A DNA stretch of 64,000 nt, from positions 1-64,000 of the forward strand of contig RSEE01000064.1 of assembly GCA_003971905.1 (NCBI GenBank). The letters are read 5' to 3'. Every line of letters begins with the position of its first letter. Position 1 is the first letter of the stretch. Below, piece after piece: positions 47,416 through 57,297 of this stretch. A program made the translations under genes and the position numbers. The stretch is from Moniliella sp. 'wahieum'. Taxonomy: Eukaryota; Basidiomycota; Moniliellomycetes; Moniliellales; Moniliellaceae. Under the pieces are notes generated by a model. The model ran no database searches. It saw only the letters and a list, made by a program, of their open reading frames with translations, and had not been told where the DNA came from.

Positions 47416-47643
47416 TGCATCCGCTGGCGGAACGGCACTGGCCCCGTGCCCGCCGGCGCGTGTCGAACTTCGGCTTTGCTTCCGCTGCGCCTGCTGACCT
47501 CAGCACCTTCGGTGCAACGCGTGGGCCTTCTTGCGGGCCCTGTGGGCCGCCGCTTCGCTCGCTTCTCGGCCGCGGGAAGCGGCGGCTGGCTCTCTCTTCT
47601 TCTCTCTCTCTGTGGCTCAACCGACGCGACGAGAAGCAGAAGC

Positions 47644-48785
47644 ATGCTCGCCGTCGCCCTCCGTCTCGGCGCCCGCCGTGCCGCCTCTGGCGCCGCCGCC
47701 CAGCCCCTCGCCCTCGCCCGCCTTGCTGACGTGCGCGCCAAGCACTCCGACGCCAAGGACCCCCCGCTCCCCGCCCAGCCCGGCGAAAAATTCCCGGTCA
47801 AGCTGCCGGAGAATGCGACGCCGGAGCAGGTGCAGAAATGCGCGACATGGAATCCCAGTTCTCCGAGCGCTTCATCAAGTCTGGCCGCTATGCGCTGGGC
47901 AACTTCCTCCCCCAAAACGTCAAGATCGCACCCACCTCGCCCTTGCCGCGTCAGGTGCCGCTGCCGATCCGGAAGAACATCAAGGTGCGCCGCACGGGCA
48001 AGAGCCGGTGGAACAACTTTATGACCCCGCGCCCCAATGGCGACGGCACCTCCACCGTGCCCATTGAGAACTCGACGCGGGGTCGTGTGCCGCGGCCGCA
48101 GCTCGGCACCAAGCCCCTGATTATGCCCATGAAGCCGGCGGCGCATGCCTTGGCCGAGACCGAGACGCCGCACAATGTGGTGGAGCTGGTGAAACGGTAC
48201 CCCCGTCACCCGCTGCTCAAGTTTTTCGACTTGATCCCGGTGAGTGAAGCAGAACACTCGATCAAGTACCGCGGCCCTGTGAACAAGGAGAACGACGAGG
48301 CACACAAGGAAGAGTACGGCAACATTGTCGTCCCGGTTACGCTGCACGAGGGTATGCTGGGCCGCGACCCGTCCTACCGCGCGTGGGAGACGTCCGAGTT
48401 GCGTCTCAAGTCGTCGTTTGAACTGCACCAGCTGTGGTACATGTGCGTGTTTGAACGCAACAAGCTGTCCTCTGCATGGGCCGAAGTGCGGCGGTTAGAG
48501 ATGCGGGAGATGATGGAGCTGGGTCAGCAGAACATCACCTACCGCCTCTACAAGCTGCGCTGGACTCAACGACGGATCAAGAGGGTTCTTCTCGAACGGT
48601 CCGAAGCGCTTCAGGACGCACAAGCTATGGAGAAGGCCAAGCGCCGCCAGTTGGAGCGCGAGACGATGGAGGAGGCGGAGGCGGAGGCACCCAGGCGTGG
48701 TCGCCAGTACCGTCGCCGTGCCGACGAGCCCCCGCAAGGATCGTTTGAGAGCACAACAGAGGCGCCCGCTCAACCTCAGGCTTAG
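47644..48785 (+). CDS. MRPL4: Mitochondrial ribosomal protein uL29m (MRP-L47 family)
   Basis: Large-subunit mitoribosomal protein. N terminus MLAVALRLGARRAASGAAAQ is a typical Arg/Ala-rich mitochondrial presequence. The family core is DPSYRAWETSELRLKSSFEL then HQLWYMCVFERNKL, with SAWAEVRRLEMREMMELGQQ, matching the uL29 helical hairpin. The C-terminal charged helix ends TTEAPAQPQA. A single break lies at an AAA run (47836-47838): with one more A the text reads QVQKMRDMESQFSERF and continues intact for 310 codons. Total is about 380 aa, longer than the bacterial protein but normal for fungal mitochondria. No intron. Shares a divergent promoter with PCF11. Confidence 0.92.
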
Positions 48786-49832
48786 CCGTGCTTCTCCACT
48801 TTGGGGTACAGCATGCCGTAATGGATTGGCTCCCATGCCGCTGGTAGGTCCGTTGCTGTGCTTGGCCAGCCTGAATAGATGTTGTTCGAGATGGACGCCG
48901 ACATTGAACTACATTGAACTAGTGCACCAACGAATGGGAGGGAGACTACAGGAGCGGACAAAGGCAGATCATTGAGGAAAGTAAAGGAGAAGGGAGCGCA
49001 GTTATGGATTCCATGATGCATGAACTTAAGCCAGATTCTTAGGGGTGATAGAGGAATCGTGGCGGGGAACGCAGAGCATCTGATGATGATGAAAGGAATA
49101 CAGTTTATGTCCTGGAGGTTGCCTTCGATAAAGTCAAAGAAACAGCGAGAGATGATGGCGTACACGCGGATAAGCGAGTAGTAGTACGGACCTCTACCCG
49201 CATCAATTTCAGAGGAGTCGCCCACTCCTCGAATATTCTGCCTCCTGGGGGGGGGGAGTCCCAGATCAGAAACGGATACCATGAGCAAAAGCCACAAGCA
49301 CGCTACTGTAATTTCAGCAACTTCGGGGATGTGCATGTGTCCTTGGTCCTAAAGAAGTAGACAGAGAACAAGGCCCCCACAACTGAGATGCTGTGGCATT
49401 TCCTACTAGATAAAAAAATCTATATGTAGTTTTGCGAGTTGGACGTTTTGAGACGTACTACTAGTCTTCTATCAAAAGTGAGCAGTCCAGTGATACTGGG
49501 GCGTTATTCATCCATTCTTCACTGCGTAATGCAGAGGGTGCCCGGGACAGACGTCACAGAGCCCATGGAGGAGAATTTAGACGTAAAACAAAAGGATTGG
49601 GGGATTGTATATAAGCAAAAAGAAGTGTGTGTGGTGGTGTGTGCGTGAAACACACAGGGCCGGCCCTCGACATGTAGCACATCAAGCGCCCAAGTCGCGG
49701 CCGCACACTGAAAGAAATAGTCCAGCAAAAGAGTTGAGCGAGAGGAGAGTAAGGAAAGTACGTGTGGGCTCGGCTCCATTGCCACCACAGGGAGGGGCAA
49801 CCGGAAATCAGCCAGGATCCTGCTCTAGGACT
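48786..49832. other. Intergenic, no confident gene
   Basis: A 184-aa minus frame (48782-49336) is open but has no recognisable motif, and its stop abuts the uL29m stop. I leave it unannotated. DNA is less GC-rich here. Confidence 0.45.
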
Positions 49833-51300
49833 TTATTCGAAACCAACGCGCTCCTTGGCCACGTCGAAGGAGACCACCTGTGGTACGGAATGGACGGAGC
49901 AGTTAGCAACATGTTTGTTGTGTGGGTACGTATTGAGGTGGACAATCAAGCAAGGAGTATAGGGCACATACCGTGTTACGGAAAAGCGAATCGCCCGTGA
50001 TCCATCCGTCAATTCCAATGTCTTGGCCGACGACGGCAAAGACACACTGGCCATTGTTGTCCTTACCGTACGCTGTGGCTTCGTTCAGGTAAATGGTCTT
50101 GGAGCCAAAGGTCATGCCCACCTTGGGCGGGGAAGCACAGTCAAAGGTAGCCATGACCTGGCCCTGCTCTTCCTGGGTCTCGAGTCCGAGCGACTGGTAC
50201 AGCTGCTTGGCCTGGCTCGTGGGGGCTATAAAACACAAAAGCCGTCAAGGACGAGGTGGTTATATCCTTACTTAGCATCGAGGAGTCCCTCAGGCAAAAA
50301 GCATGAGACGATAATAAGAGAATATACGCACCAACAATCAGCGTCGTGCCCGAGTCAATGATGGCCGAAATGGACTGATCGTTAATCTTGCCATCGACGG
50401 TCCAGTAGGCAGCCTCGGTCACCGGCACATACTCGGCTGTGGAGCTAATGGATCCGAGCGTCATGGACGATGCCGAGTGCTTGCGCAGCTTGATGGTGAA
50501 CCCTTCCTGGTCCAACCCGCCCGACTTGATGAGCGACTGGAAAAAGGGCTCCTTCTGTTTAAAGGAGCAGAGGGACGGGAAGCCCATGCCGCTGATGCCC
50601 TGGCTGTTGCCCTCGTTGTTAAGGAACGTCTGCTTGGACCGACCAATGTACGCCTTGTTGGCCGACACTCCGCCAATGGAGAGCTTGTCCGAGTAAACCT
50701 CCCCAGAGGCAGTGGTTCCGTCGCCGTAGGAGTTGCTGAACGTGGTGCCTGTGTCCTTGGAGGAGGAGGACTTGGAGGGAGAGTAGGCACTGGGGTTGAC
50801 GAGCGTGTCGGAGCTGCCCGTGTCAAAGTCTGAATCACAGAGAAAACCACACACAGGGTCAGGATCCCACGGAAATTCAAATACATGAGCATCGACACTG
50901 GTAGGACGACTATTTTGCAGAGCAAGAAAGAGAAACGTACCAAGCTGGATCGTCTGTCCACCCACTGAGCCGGACCTGTCCACAGCGCGCCATTCTCCTG
51001 CACACTGAGGGGAACGTTTCCCGTGCCGCGACGGACGAGGTGGGTAGCATCACGAGCATGCTTGTGGCCAACATTGCGCTCGTAGTTGCTCAGTCCAGCG
51101 GCATATTTGGTGCGCAGACGCATAAGCTCTTGGGAGAGTTTGCTCTTGTCCACAACGCCATCGGTCAAGATGCTGCGCTCTTCGTTGCGCGTCAGAGGCA
51201 TGGTCACCGAGCGACGGTGGGCCGAGGGCGAGGGAGCAGCCAGGGTGCCTGTGGTGCCCAGCGCCATGGCCAGAAAAACGAGACCGTTCGAAAGTTGCAT
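49833..51300 (-). CDS. Secreted pepsin-family aspartic protease
   Basis: Family A1 endopeptidase of the secretory or vacuolar route. Signal peptide MQLSNGLVFLAMALGTTGTL is followed by a propeptide of about 80 residues. Four exons: 50941-51300, 50332-50829, 49972-50225 and 49833-49877. Splicing intron 1 gives IQLDFDTGSSDTLVNP, with the first catalytic Asp in DTGSS. The flap region SYGDGTTASGEVYSDKLSIG and the second catalytic motif SAIIDSGTTLIV follow, then WITGDSLFRN and VVSFDVAKERVGFE, stop. Length of about 385 aa is normal. A one-base frameshift near 50965 separates NVPLSVQENGALW from SVGGQTIQL. Confidence 0.92.
49878..49971 (-). other. Aspartic protease intron 3
   Basis: 94 nt, GTATGT donor, TGCTAAC branch, CCACAG acceptor. 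Confidence 0.8.
50226..50331 (-). other. Aspartic protease intron 2
   Basis: 106 nt, GTGCGT donor, TTATAG acceptor. The join restores DSGTTLIVAPTSQAKQLY. Confidence 0.8.
50830..50940 (-). other. Aspartic protease intron 1
   Basis: 111 nt, GTACGT donor, CCTGACC branch, TTCAG acceptor. The join creates the catalytic LDFDTGSS motif. Confidence 0.8.
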
Positions 51301-53412
51301 GCTGGAGAAAGGGGAGAAGCTTGGGTTGGGTAAGGAGGTGGGGAGGTGGGTGGCGAGAAAGAGAGGGCGGGGTGGGGTGTGGAGGACGTACCAACGATGA
51401 TGAATGCGGCGGGCTTTTATGTTGGGCAGGGGTAAATGGGACGCGAATGCGCCGCTGTGAGGGTCATATTACGCCAAGCACAAAAGGGGCACTTGAGGCA
51501 TGGGAATCAGTGATAAGTGTGGGTTCACGTCTCTAAACCATCCTGGTGTGATAGCCGAGACATGGATGGCATGCGGGCGCCAACGTCTTGGCCCACCAGA
51601 CCATAGAGGGTCCATCAAAGAGTTAGGCTGACGCATGCTGTCATAGAGCCTACTTACTATGGAGAATCGGTCCGAGAGAAGCAGATGACATGTGGAGACT
51701 CCATACTGTTATGCTTTTCGTTGTCCCGCTCGCCAACATACTAATGCGTATTCTTCAAGTCGGAGACGCCCATCTCCGTCCTGATGGTGTATTAGGAGCA
51801 TATAGTATAGAAGTAACACAGGAACGGGGTGTATGGCATATGGTTCCAGGCTTGGCATTCAAGTGGATGATGATGCTATGCCCTATGATATATGATAGAG
51901 ACTAAGGTTCAGCAGCCTCACATGTATCTGTGTGCATCCAACACACACGTGGACATATTCGAATGTTTTGCTACACGAGCTACACGACGGCGGCCACACA
52001 TTCCAGTTGTGCGTCAAGGTGGCGAGAATGCACCATCGTATCTGTGTTGGCTTTGTTGGCTTCGAACCTTGAAATGACTTTTGCAATAACAGGTGCACCA
52101 TCAATGGCTGTTCACGTACATGTGGGTCTGAGAAGAGTACTACGAGAGAGGCGCGAGAGGACAAGGGAGTCTGCGAGGGAGAGATACAGATCGAGATCAT
52201 TATGCCAAGATCACAGATAATCAGATGCATGGCCAGTGCTGTGTGTACTCAGTGTGTGTTGACCGGTTGACCAAAGCCGTTCAGATCGCTCAGACAAAGT
52301 TCGACCGAGGGAGATGGGGGTCGAAGGTGCAGCGACATATACATCTCTGTACTTTTGTCTGCTATACAAACGTTAAACGTTAAACGTCAATGCATTTTAA
52401 CAGGTTTTAACGCTCACAGCGTTCAAGACACCACACCTTGCCAAGACCTTTGACGTGAGCAGCTCCTTGTGGCCTCTTCTGAGTGAGCACACACATGCAT
52501 ATGGTTGATGGCCACTACCCATGTGCTGAAAACGAGTGTCGCGTGTACAGCGGGTAGCATGTCGCATGTCGTATGTCACCGGGGTCACCGGGGTCACCGC
52601 TCACCGGTCACCACACACGCTCTCATTGCTTCCCTCCGTCGTGGCGGTTATTGAGAGGAACACAGGTGCCTCTGGCCCCTACCAGCCGAGCAGCCCCAGC
52701 AGGTGCAGACTGGCCTCGTGCGGTTAAGCGTTGAGCGCCACGCGAGATTCTCCACATGGTATAGCTGTGTCGGTGGCTTCACGGGTTATTAATAAACGCT
52801 AAACGTTAAACGTTAAACGTTAAATAGCCAAGGCTAGGCACCAGTTTCTCTTCCGTAGCGAGCTTGGCACTCGCCAACCTTATTGGTTGCCTCTCGTCGA
52901 AGTCTTTGGCCTCAGTTCATCAATGTCAACGTGTCATGCATGCCAACGTTCAACACGCTTCAGCTTTAGGCCTCTCAGCTTTGTCTGATGGATCAGGATG
53001 ATCGACTCTGATCTCATAGATCCCATATCTCATCATCGATTTCATTCATCACCGGCATCGCCAGAGACTACATGACGAAGACCCCAGTATCCATCGGTCC
53101 ATCAACGCCTGAGCTGCAACAACTGCAACCCATCACCTACAGAGCCACTTTCTTTCTCGAGCTTGGATTGGTGGCATTTTGATCACATTGATCCCTACTA
53201 CTAGCATGCGCGACAATCCTTCCTTCACCAGCCTCCTCGTTTTCCTCGTTTCCATATAGGCAACCATGTTTTTCCTTTCGTAGGTTTCCAATGGATGTCC
53301 TCGGCTCCAGCTTGATTTCAGAGGGGCAGATGTTGCATCCATATCATTGACAGAGCTTAAGGCTGGGACAGGGAAACGCTACGCGTAAACTGAGCCGTTC
53401 ATCTTGCGTGGG
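51301..53412. other. Long intergenic region
   Basis: Two kilobases of less GC-rich DNA without a recognisable product or RNA gene. It holds short TAAACGT tandem repeats (about 52370-52388 and 52797-52824). Confidence 0.5.
52797..52824 (+). repeat. TAAACGT tandem repeat
   Basis: Four units of the heptamer TAAACGT (the first with one change), followed by TAAA. A shorter array of the same heptamer lies about 420 bases upstream at 52370-52388. Confidence 0.7.
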
Positions 53413-53788
53413 TTACTTGGTAGCGCCACCAACGTTAAGGAACCAGGGGGATCGCCAGGATATCTCAGGACCCTCCGGTTCTCGCCATCCGGTCCCGTAC
53501 CCTAGGAAGCGCGTGTGGACACGGATGATCGATGAACGTGATAGACATCCGAGCGAGGAACCATTTCCATTAAGACTCACAGTAGCCAAATCCTTCCAAT
53601 GCGCAAACACCTTGCCCGCTGTCTTGGTGCCGCAGTATCCTCGCATCGTCAACACCAGGGGGGGAAACGGCTCTTGAGTGCGTCCCTGGTACTTGGTGTT
53701 TGTCGCATTCTGCTCGTTCCAGCAGCCGAAGCAGCTCCTTTTCCCGGCGTCCCAAAGGCGTCGCAGTGCTGCTCTTCTCAGATCTCAT
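53413..53788 (-). CDS. Possible exon of an unidentified gene
   Basis: Minus-strand text reads CFGCWNEQNATNTKYQGRTQ and VLTMRGYCGTKTAGKVFAHW, followed by a GTGAGT that could be a 5' splice site (about 53580). The composition is protein-like, but I recognise no family and find no clear second exon before 53413. Confidence 0.25.
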
Positions 53789-53840
53789 GCACCACTTGCG
53801 GTACGGCAGATGTTTTTGAAATTTGGGTTTTCAGAAATCC

Positions 53841-53846
53841 AAAAAA
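53841..53846 (-). terminator. Pol III T-run terminator
   Basis: AAAAAA on the plus strand, TTTTTT in the sense of tRNA-Ile, directly after its 3' end. Confidence 0.75.
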
Positions 53847-53848
53847 GT

Positions 53849-53943
53849 GGTCAATATGAGGCTTGAACTCATGACCTTGGCATTACCAACACTCCTGGAA
53901 GGACATATTAGTACCACGCTCTGACCAACTGAGCTAATCGACC
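53849..53943 (-). tRNA. tRNA-Ile(AAT) with intron
   Basis: On the minus strand: acceptor GGTCGAT pairs with ATTGACC; D arm GCTCAGTTGGTCAGAGC; anticodon stem TGGTA/TGCCA with loop CTAATA+A, anticodon AAT; T arm ATGAG-TTCAAGC-CTCAT. A 22-nt intron (TGTCCTTCCAGGAGTGTTGG plus TA) follows position 37. Discriminator A is at 53848, and a T6 run on this strand (53841-53846) is the Pol III terminator. Confidence 0.93.
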
Positions 53944-54190
53944 ATCATTACTTCGCGAGTACACCAATTGTCCTCTTCCTACCCCACATGACCAAACGTC
54001 CAACTGATGTGTCCATCCATCCGATTCACGTGGGTAACAGGTCAGGTGCCGGATGTATACAGAGGGTTGCGAGGTACATATATCGGATGTGGGAGCAAGG
54101 GCCGGCAAGAGATTGGAATAGAGCCAAAGGAGAGACAGAAAGGGTGTAGGGGACGATGCGCCTTGCCAATGTCCAAGGGAGAAAGGGAAT

Positions 54191-55164
54191 CTAGAATTCG
54201 TGATCGAGTCCGTCGTTGGGGACAACCCGAGCGTTATAGGGTTGGTTCCGAGCCGAAGAGGGGGCCTTGGGGGGCACCGGGGGCCCACCGCCCTGCAGTT
54301 CACGGTCCAATGCGTCGCCCGAGCCGGCCCAGGCACGCGAGGCATGCGTACTTCCGCTCGAAGTGGATAGAGAAGAGCGAGAAAACCGGTAACGTTCAGC
54401 ATACTGCTGTTGCAACGGCACCCGTTTCTTATTGGTCCTGCGAGGCTTGTCCAGCCCGTACTCTGGCCCGCCGCCGGAGCCACTACCATGGGACCGATAT
54501 CGTTGAACGTCCTCCTCGCCGTCGATCCAGGCCCCGGTCACAGGGTCCTTCTTGCCGCTGGGAGCCAGGTCGCGAGCAATCTTACTGCGGGCAAACCGGT
54601 CCGCGTTTTTTCAGAGATCAAGTCGTCGTCCCAGTCGCGACCACTGGGAGCCATCGGGTCTGCGTTCCACGGCGCCAGAGGCAGACCCGAGACGCGGGGA
54701 TGCTCCCGCATTGTCTTGCCCGAAACGGGATCGACAATCACCTCCTCATTCTCCCAGCGCTGACGGTCATGGTGCGAGTAGCCCCCGACGGTTCCCTCGT
54801 CTTCGTACTTACTGGCCCATTGGCGCTTCTGGGCCTTGGCGCGACGGTAATCGGCGACGAGGCCAGCGCGTACGGCCCATCCGGGGGAGTGGGCCTTGTT
54901 GCTATTGTTGCGGATGTTTTGGATCCAAAAGTTGTGGCCGTGGCCAGGAATGTAGCCGCAGCAGGTGAGGATCACATTGGTGAAAAAGTCCAGGCCGATC
55001 CCAAAGCGCACGGCGACCGCGAGCGGAGGCAAGATCCAGCCACATACGATGATTAGACCCGTGTACCAATGGTGGCGCTTCAGCGGCGTGGCCGCTCGCT
55101 TGCCGCGGCGGTAGTTGACCGTCTGGCGCGTGGGGTAGGCTGGCGCAGGACGCCCGTCGGGCAT
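54191..55164 (-). CDS. Pmp3-domain membrane protein with long C-terminal tail
   Basis: Start MPDGRPAPAYPTRQTVNYRR at 55164. The Pmp3/UPF0057 core (about residues 30-85) has two membrane hairpin segments: WYTGLIIVCGWILPPLAVAV and FFTNVILTCCGYIPGHGHNF. Small Pmp3 proteins modulate membrane potential and ion homeostasis, while longer fungal Sna-type members travel to the vacuole. The hydrophilic tail of some 235 residues (KYEDEGTVGGYSHHDRQRWE; DPVTGAWIDGEEDVQRYR; ending DGLDHEF) makes this about 325 aa, far longer than the 55-aa prototype. One break lies at a T6 run (54606-54611): one more base gives SEKNADRFARSKIARDLAPS. No intron. Confidence 0.85.
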
Positions 55165-57297
55165 GGTGGTCGGATGGAGAAACGGTGGAGGAGATGGAGG
55201 AGAGGGGGAGAGGAGGGCTGGAGGACGCGGGGGGGCGATAATAACAAAGGAGGGTGCTGGCTGACCGGTGAGCGAACGCTGAACGGAGGTGGGTCGGCTT
55301 GGCGGTGAGCGGCGGGGAGGAGGGCGTGGGGCAGTGTCCACGGCGTGGAGGGGAGGGGCGGCAGCACAGGGGCGGTGGCGTAGAACAGCAGTGGATGCGG
55401 GTGGCAGGCTATCTCCACGCGTCTGCACTGCCCCTGCATCGGGCCAATGCGACCTGCTGCAGCTGCGGCGCGCGGGATAGGAGGGGCGAGAGTGCCTTGG
55501 ACGCGCGGGCACCTAGGCGGTCATTGCATGCGCCGCACCGCACCAGCCTGCACCTGCGATCTGCATCCCTTTTGTGTCCAGCGCCACACGTGACGCCGCC
55601 CTCACACGTCACGCGTCACACGTCGACGTTACTGGCCAGGCACGGTGCGACTGTGTTCCACGATCATGGATCACGTCGATCACGGTCACCGATCGGGGGC
55701 GCGACGGCTGCGACGGCTGCGACGGCGCTGCGTTGTCGAATGCGCTGGTGTGGAGCAAAACCCAAGGTTCTGGTCGACTGCCTTGGCTATGTCCGCAACT
55801 CACAGCACTACGCAATACTCACTCAGTGGGATGCACAGCGGCCGTCGCCTGTAGGTACCGCAGCCGCGCATCGCAGTTGTGTACCGCAGCCGCCCCTCTC
55901 CTTCCCGGACACACCACCAGCGACCGCCGTCGTCGCGGCCCCGCTGGTCCTGGTAGCGAGCCCAGCCCTATAGTGCTCCCCACGGCAGTGCTGCGGCCGT
56001 CGATAATGATCGACGCGCCAGAAACGCGCAAGCACGTGAGCTGTTGTGACGTGGAGAGGATAGCTTCCCCAGACGGATTATCCGGTGCGACGCTGGGCAC
56101 TACTAGAGGCCACTATCTGCCACTGCTCTGATCCGTTTTTTTATTGTGCTCTTGTGTTCGCTTCCGCTTTGTTTGGTCTCCACCAACACCGTTTCCAATC
56201 TAGCATCGCTTCCACTCGGTATTTGGTCCACCCTCGGTGCTCGTGCCAATCAGCTGTTTATAGCTCTGTCAATTAGTCGTGATCATCTGTGTGCGGCCTG
56301 TTGGTCACGGGCGTAAGTAAAAAAGCTGTCGGTGCATCACAGCCCCGCGCCTCTCAGTCTTCTCATCTCTTCAGATCTCAAGCTTTCTCAAGAGGCACGC
56401 CTGGCAGGCCCTTCTTTTCTGATTTGTGCCCCATGGCCAACTGTGGCCGCAAAAACTGAAAGAGCAAAAGGGGCTCAGGCAGGCTCAGGCGGAGGATGAG
56501 CGGTATAGGGTGGTGCTGATGAAGCCTGCTCGCGCATTGGCGCAACATGCCGTCCGGCCGGGCAGTGCATACCTCTGCTGCCACGACCAAAGAGCAACGG
56601 GTGAGCTGGAGGGATGAACACTTGTACAGTGCTGCCATGCCAGCTGGCGTGCGAGGTAACTGCACCATGGATGAGGGAAGTGCCGATGCGTGAGGCGCGT
56701 GGGAAGCAGGCGTGGGAGCAGCCTGGACCAGCATGCCGAACCACCCGCCGAGGTGCGAGCATGTGGTTGCTACACACGTTAGGTGGGAGCGACCGCGACA
56801 GCGCACATCCACACCCACACTGGCCTCCTGCCCCCGACTGCCCCACTGCCAGCGGAGCCCCCGGCCACCCGAGCGCCCCTCTCGGAAGGCAGGCACTCGG
56901 CCACTCAGTAACGCACCACTCAGCCTGGCCACTGAGACTCACGGGTACTCCCAACTCCCAACTCCCAAACTCACGCCGTTGTTGCACTCCCCTCAGGACC
57001 TCAGTACTCGGTTGAACGTTGAGTGCCCCCCGCACCCTCCGAGCATGCGGAGCTGCGACGTGCTGCCCCCGTCCTCCCCACACTCGCCCTCTTCCCCCCC
57101 GTGCCGATCCTCGCGCCCCCCAGCGCCATCTGCATCATGCATCGTCCCTCATTAATCATTCCTCAGGCAGCATGAATCATGGGCCATGCGCATCCACAGC
57201 ACATGCTATTGTCTCCCTTTCCTCTCTCCTCCCTGTTCTCTGCCCGCCACCTCGCCAGCTTCCCATTGCCCCTCCCCCCACGCGCTCTCTACCCATC
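55165..57297. other. Long intergenic region
   Basis: Divergent spacer between the Pmp3-domain gene and GH79. Many GC-rich frames on both strands, none with a motif. No RNA gene seen. Confidence 0.5.

Noticed and set aside
48782-49336. 184-aa minus-strand open frame
   Set aside because: No family resemblance, no clear promoter, and it abuts the uL29m stop. A real small gene cannot be excluded.
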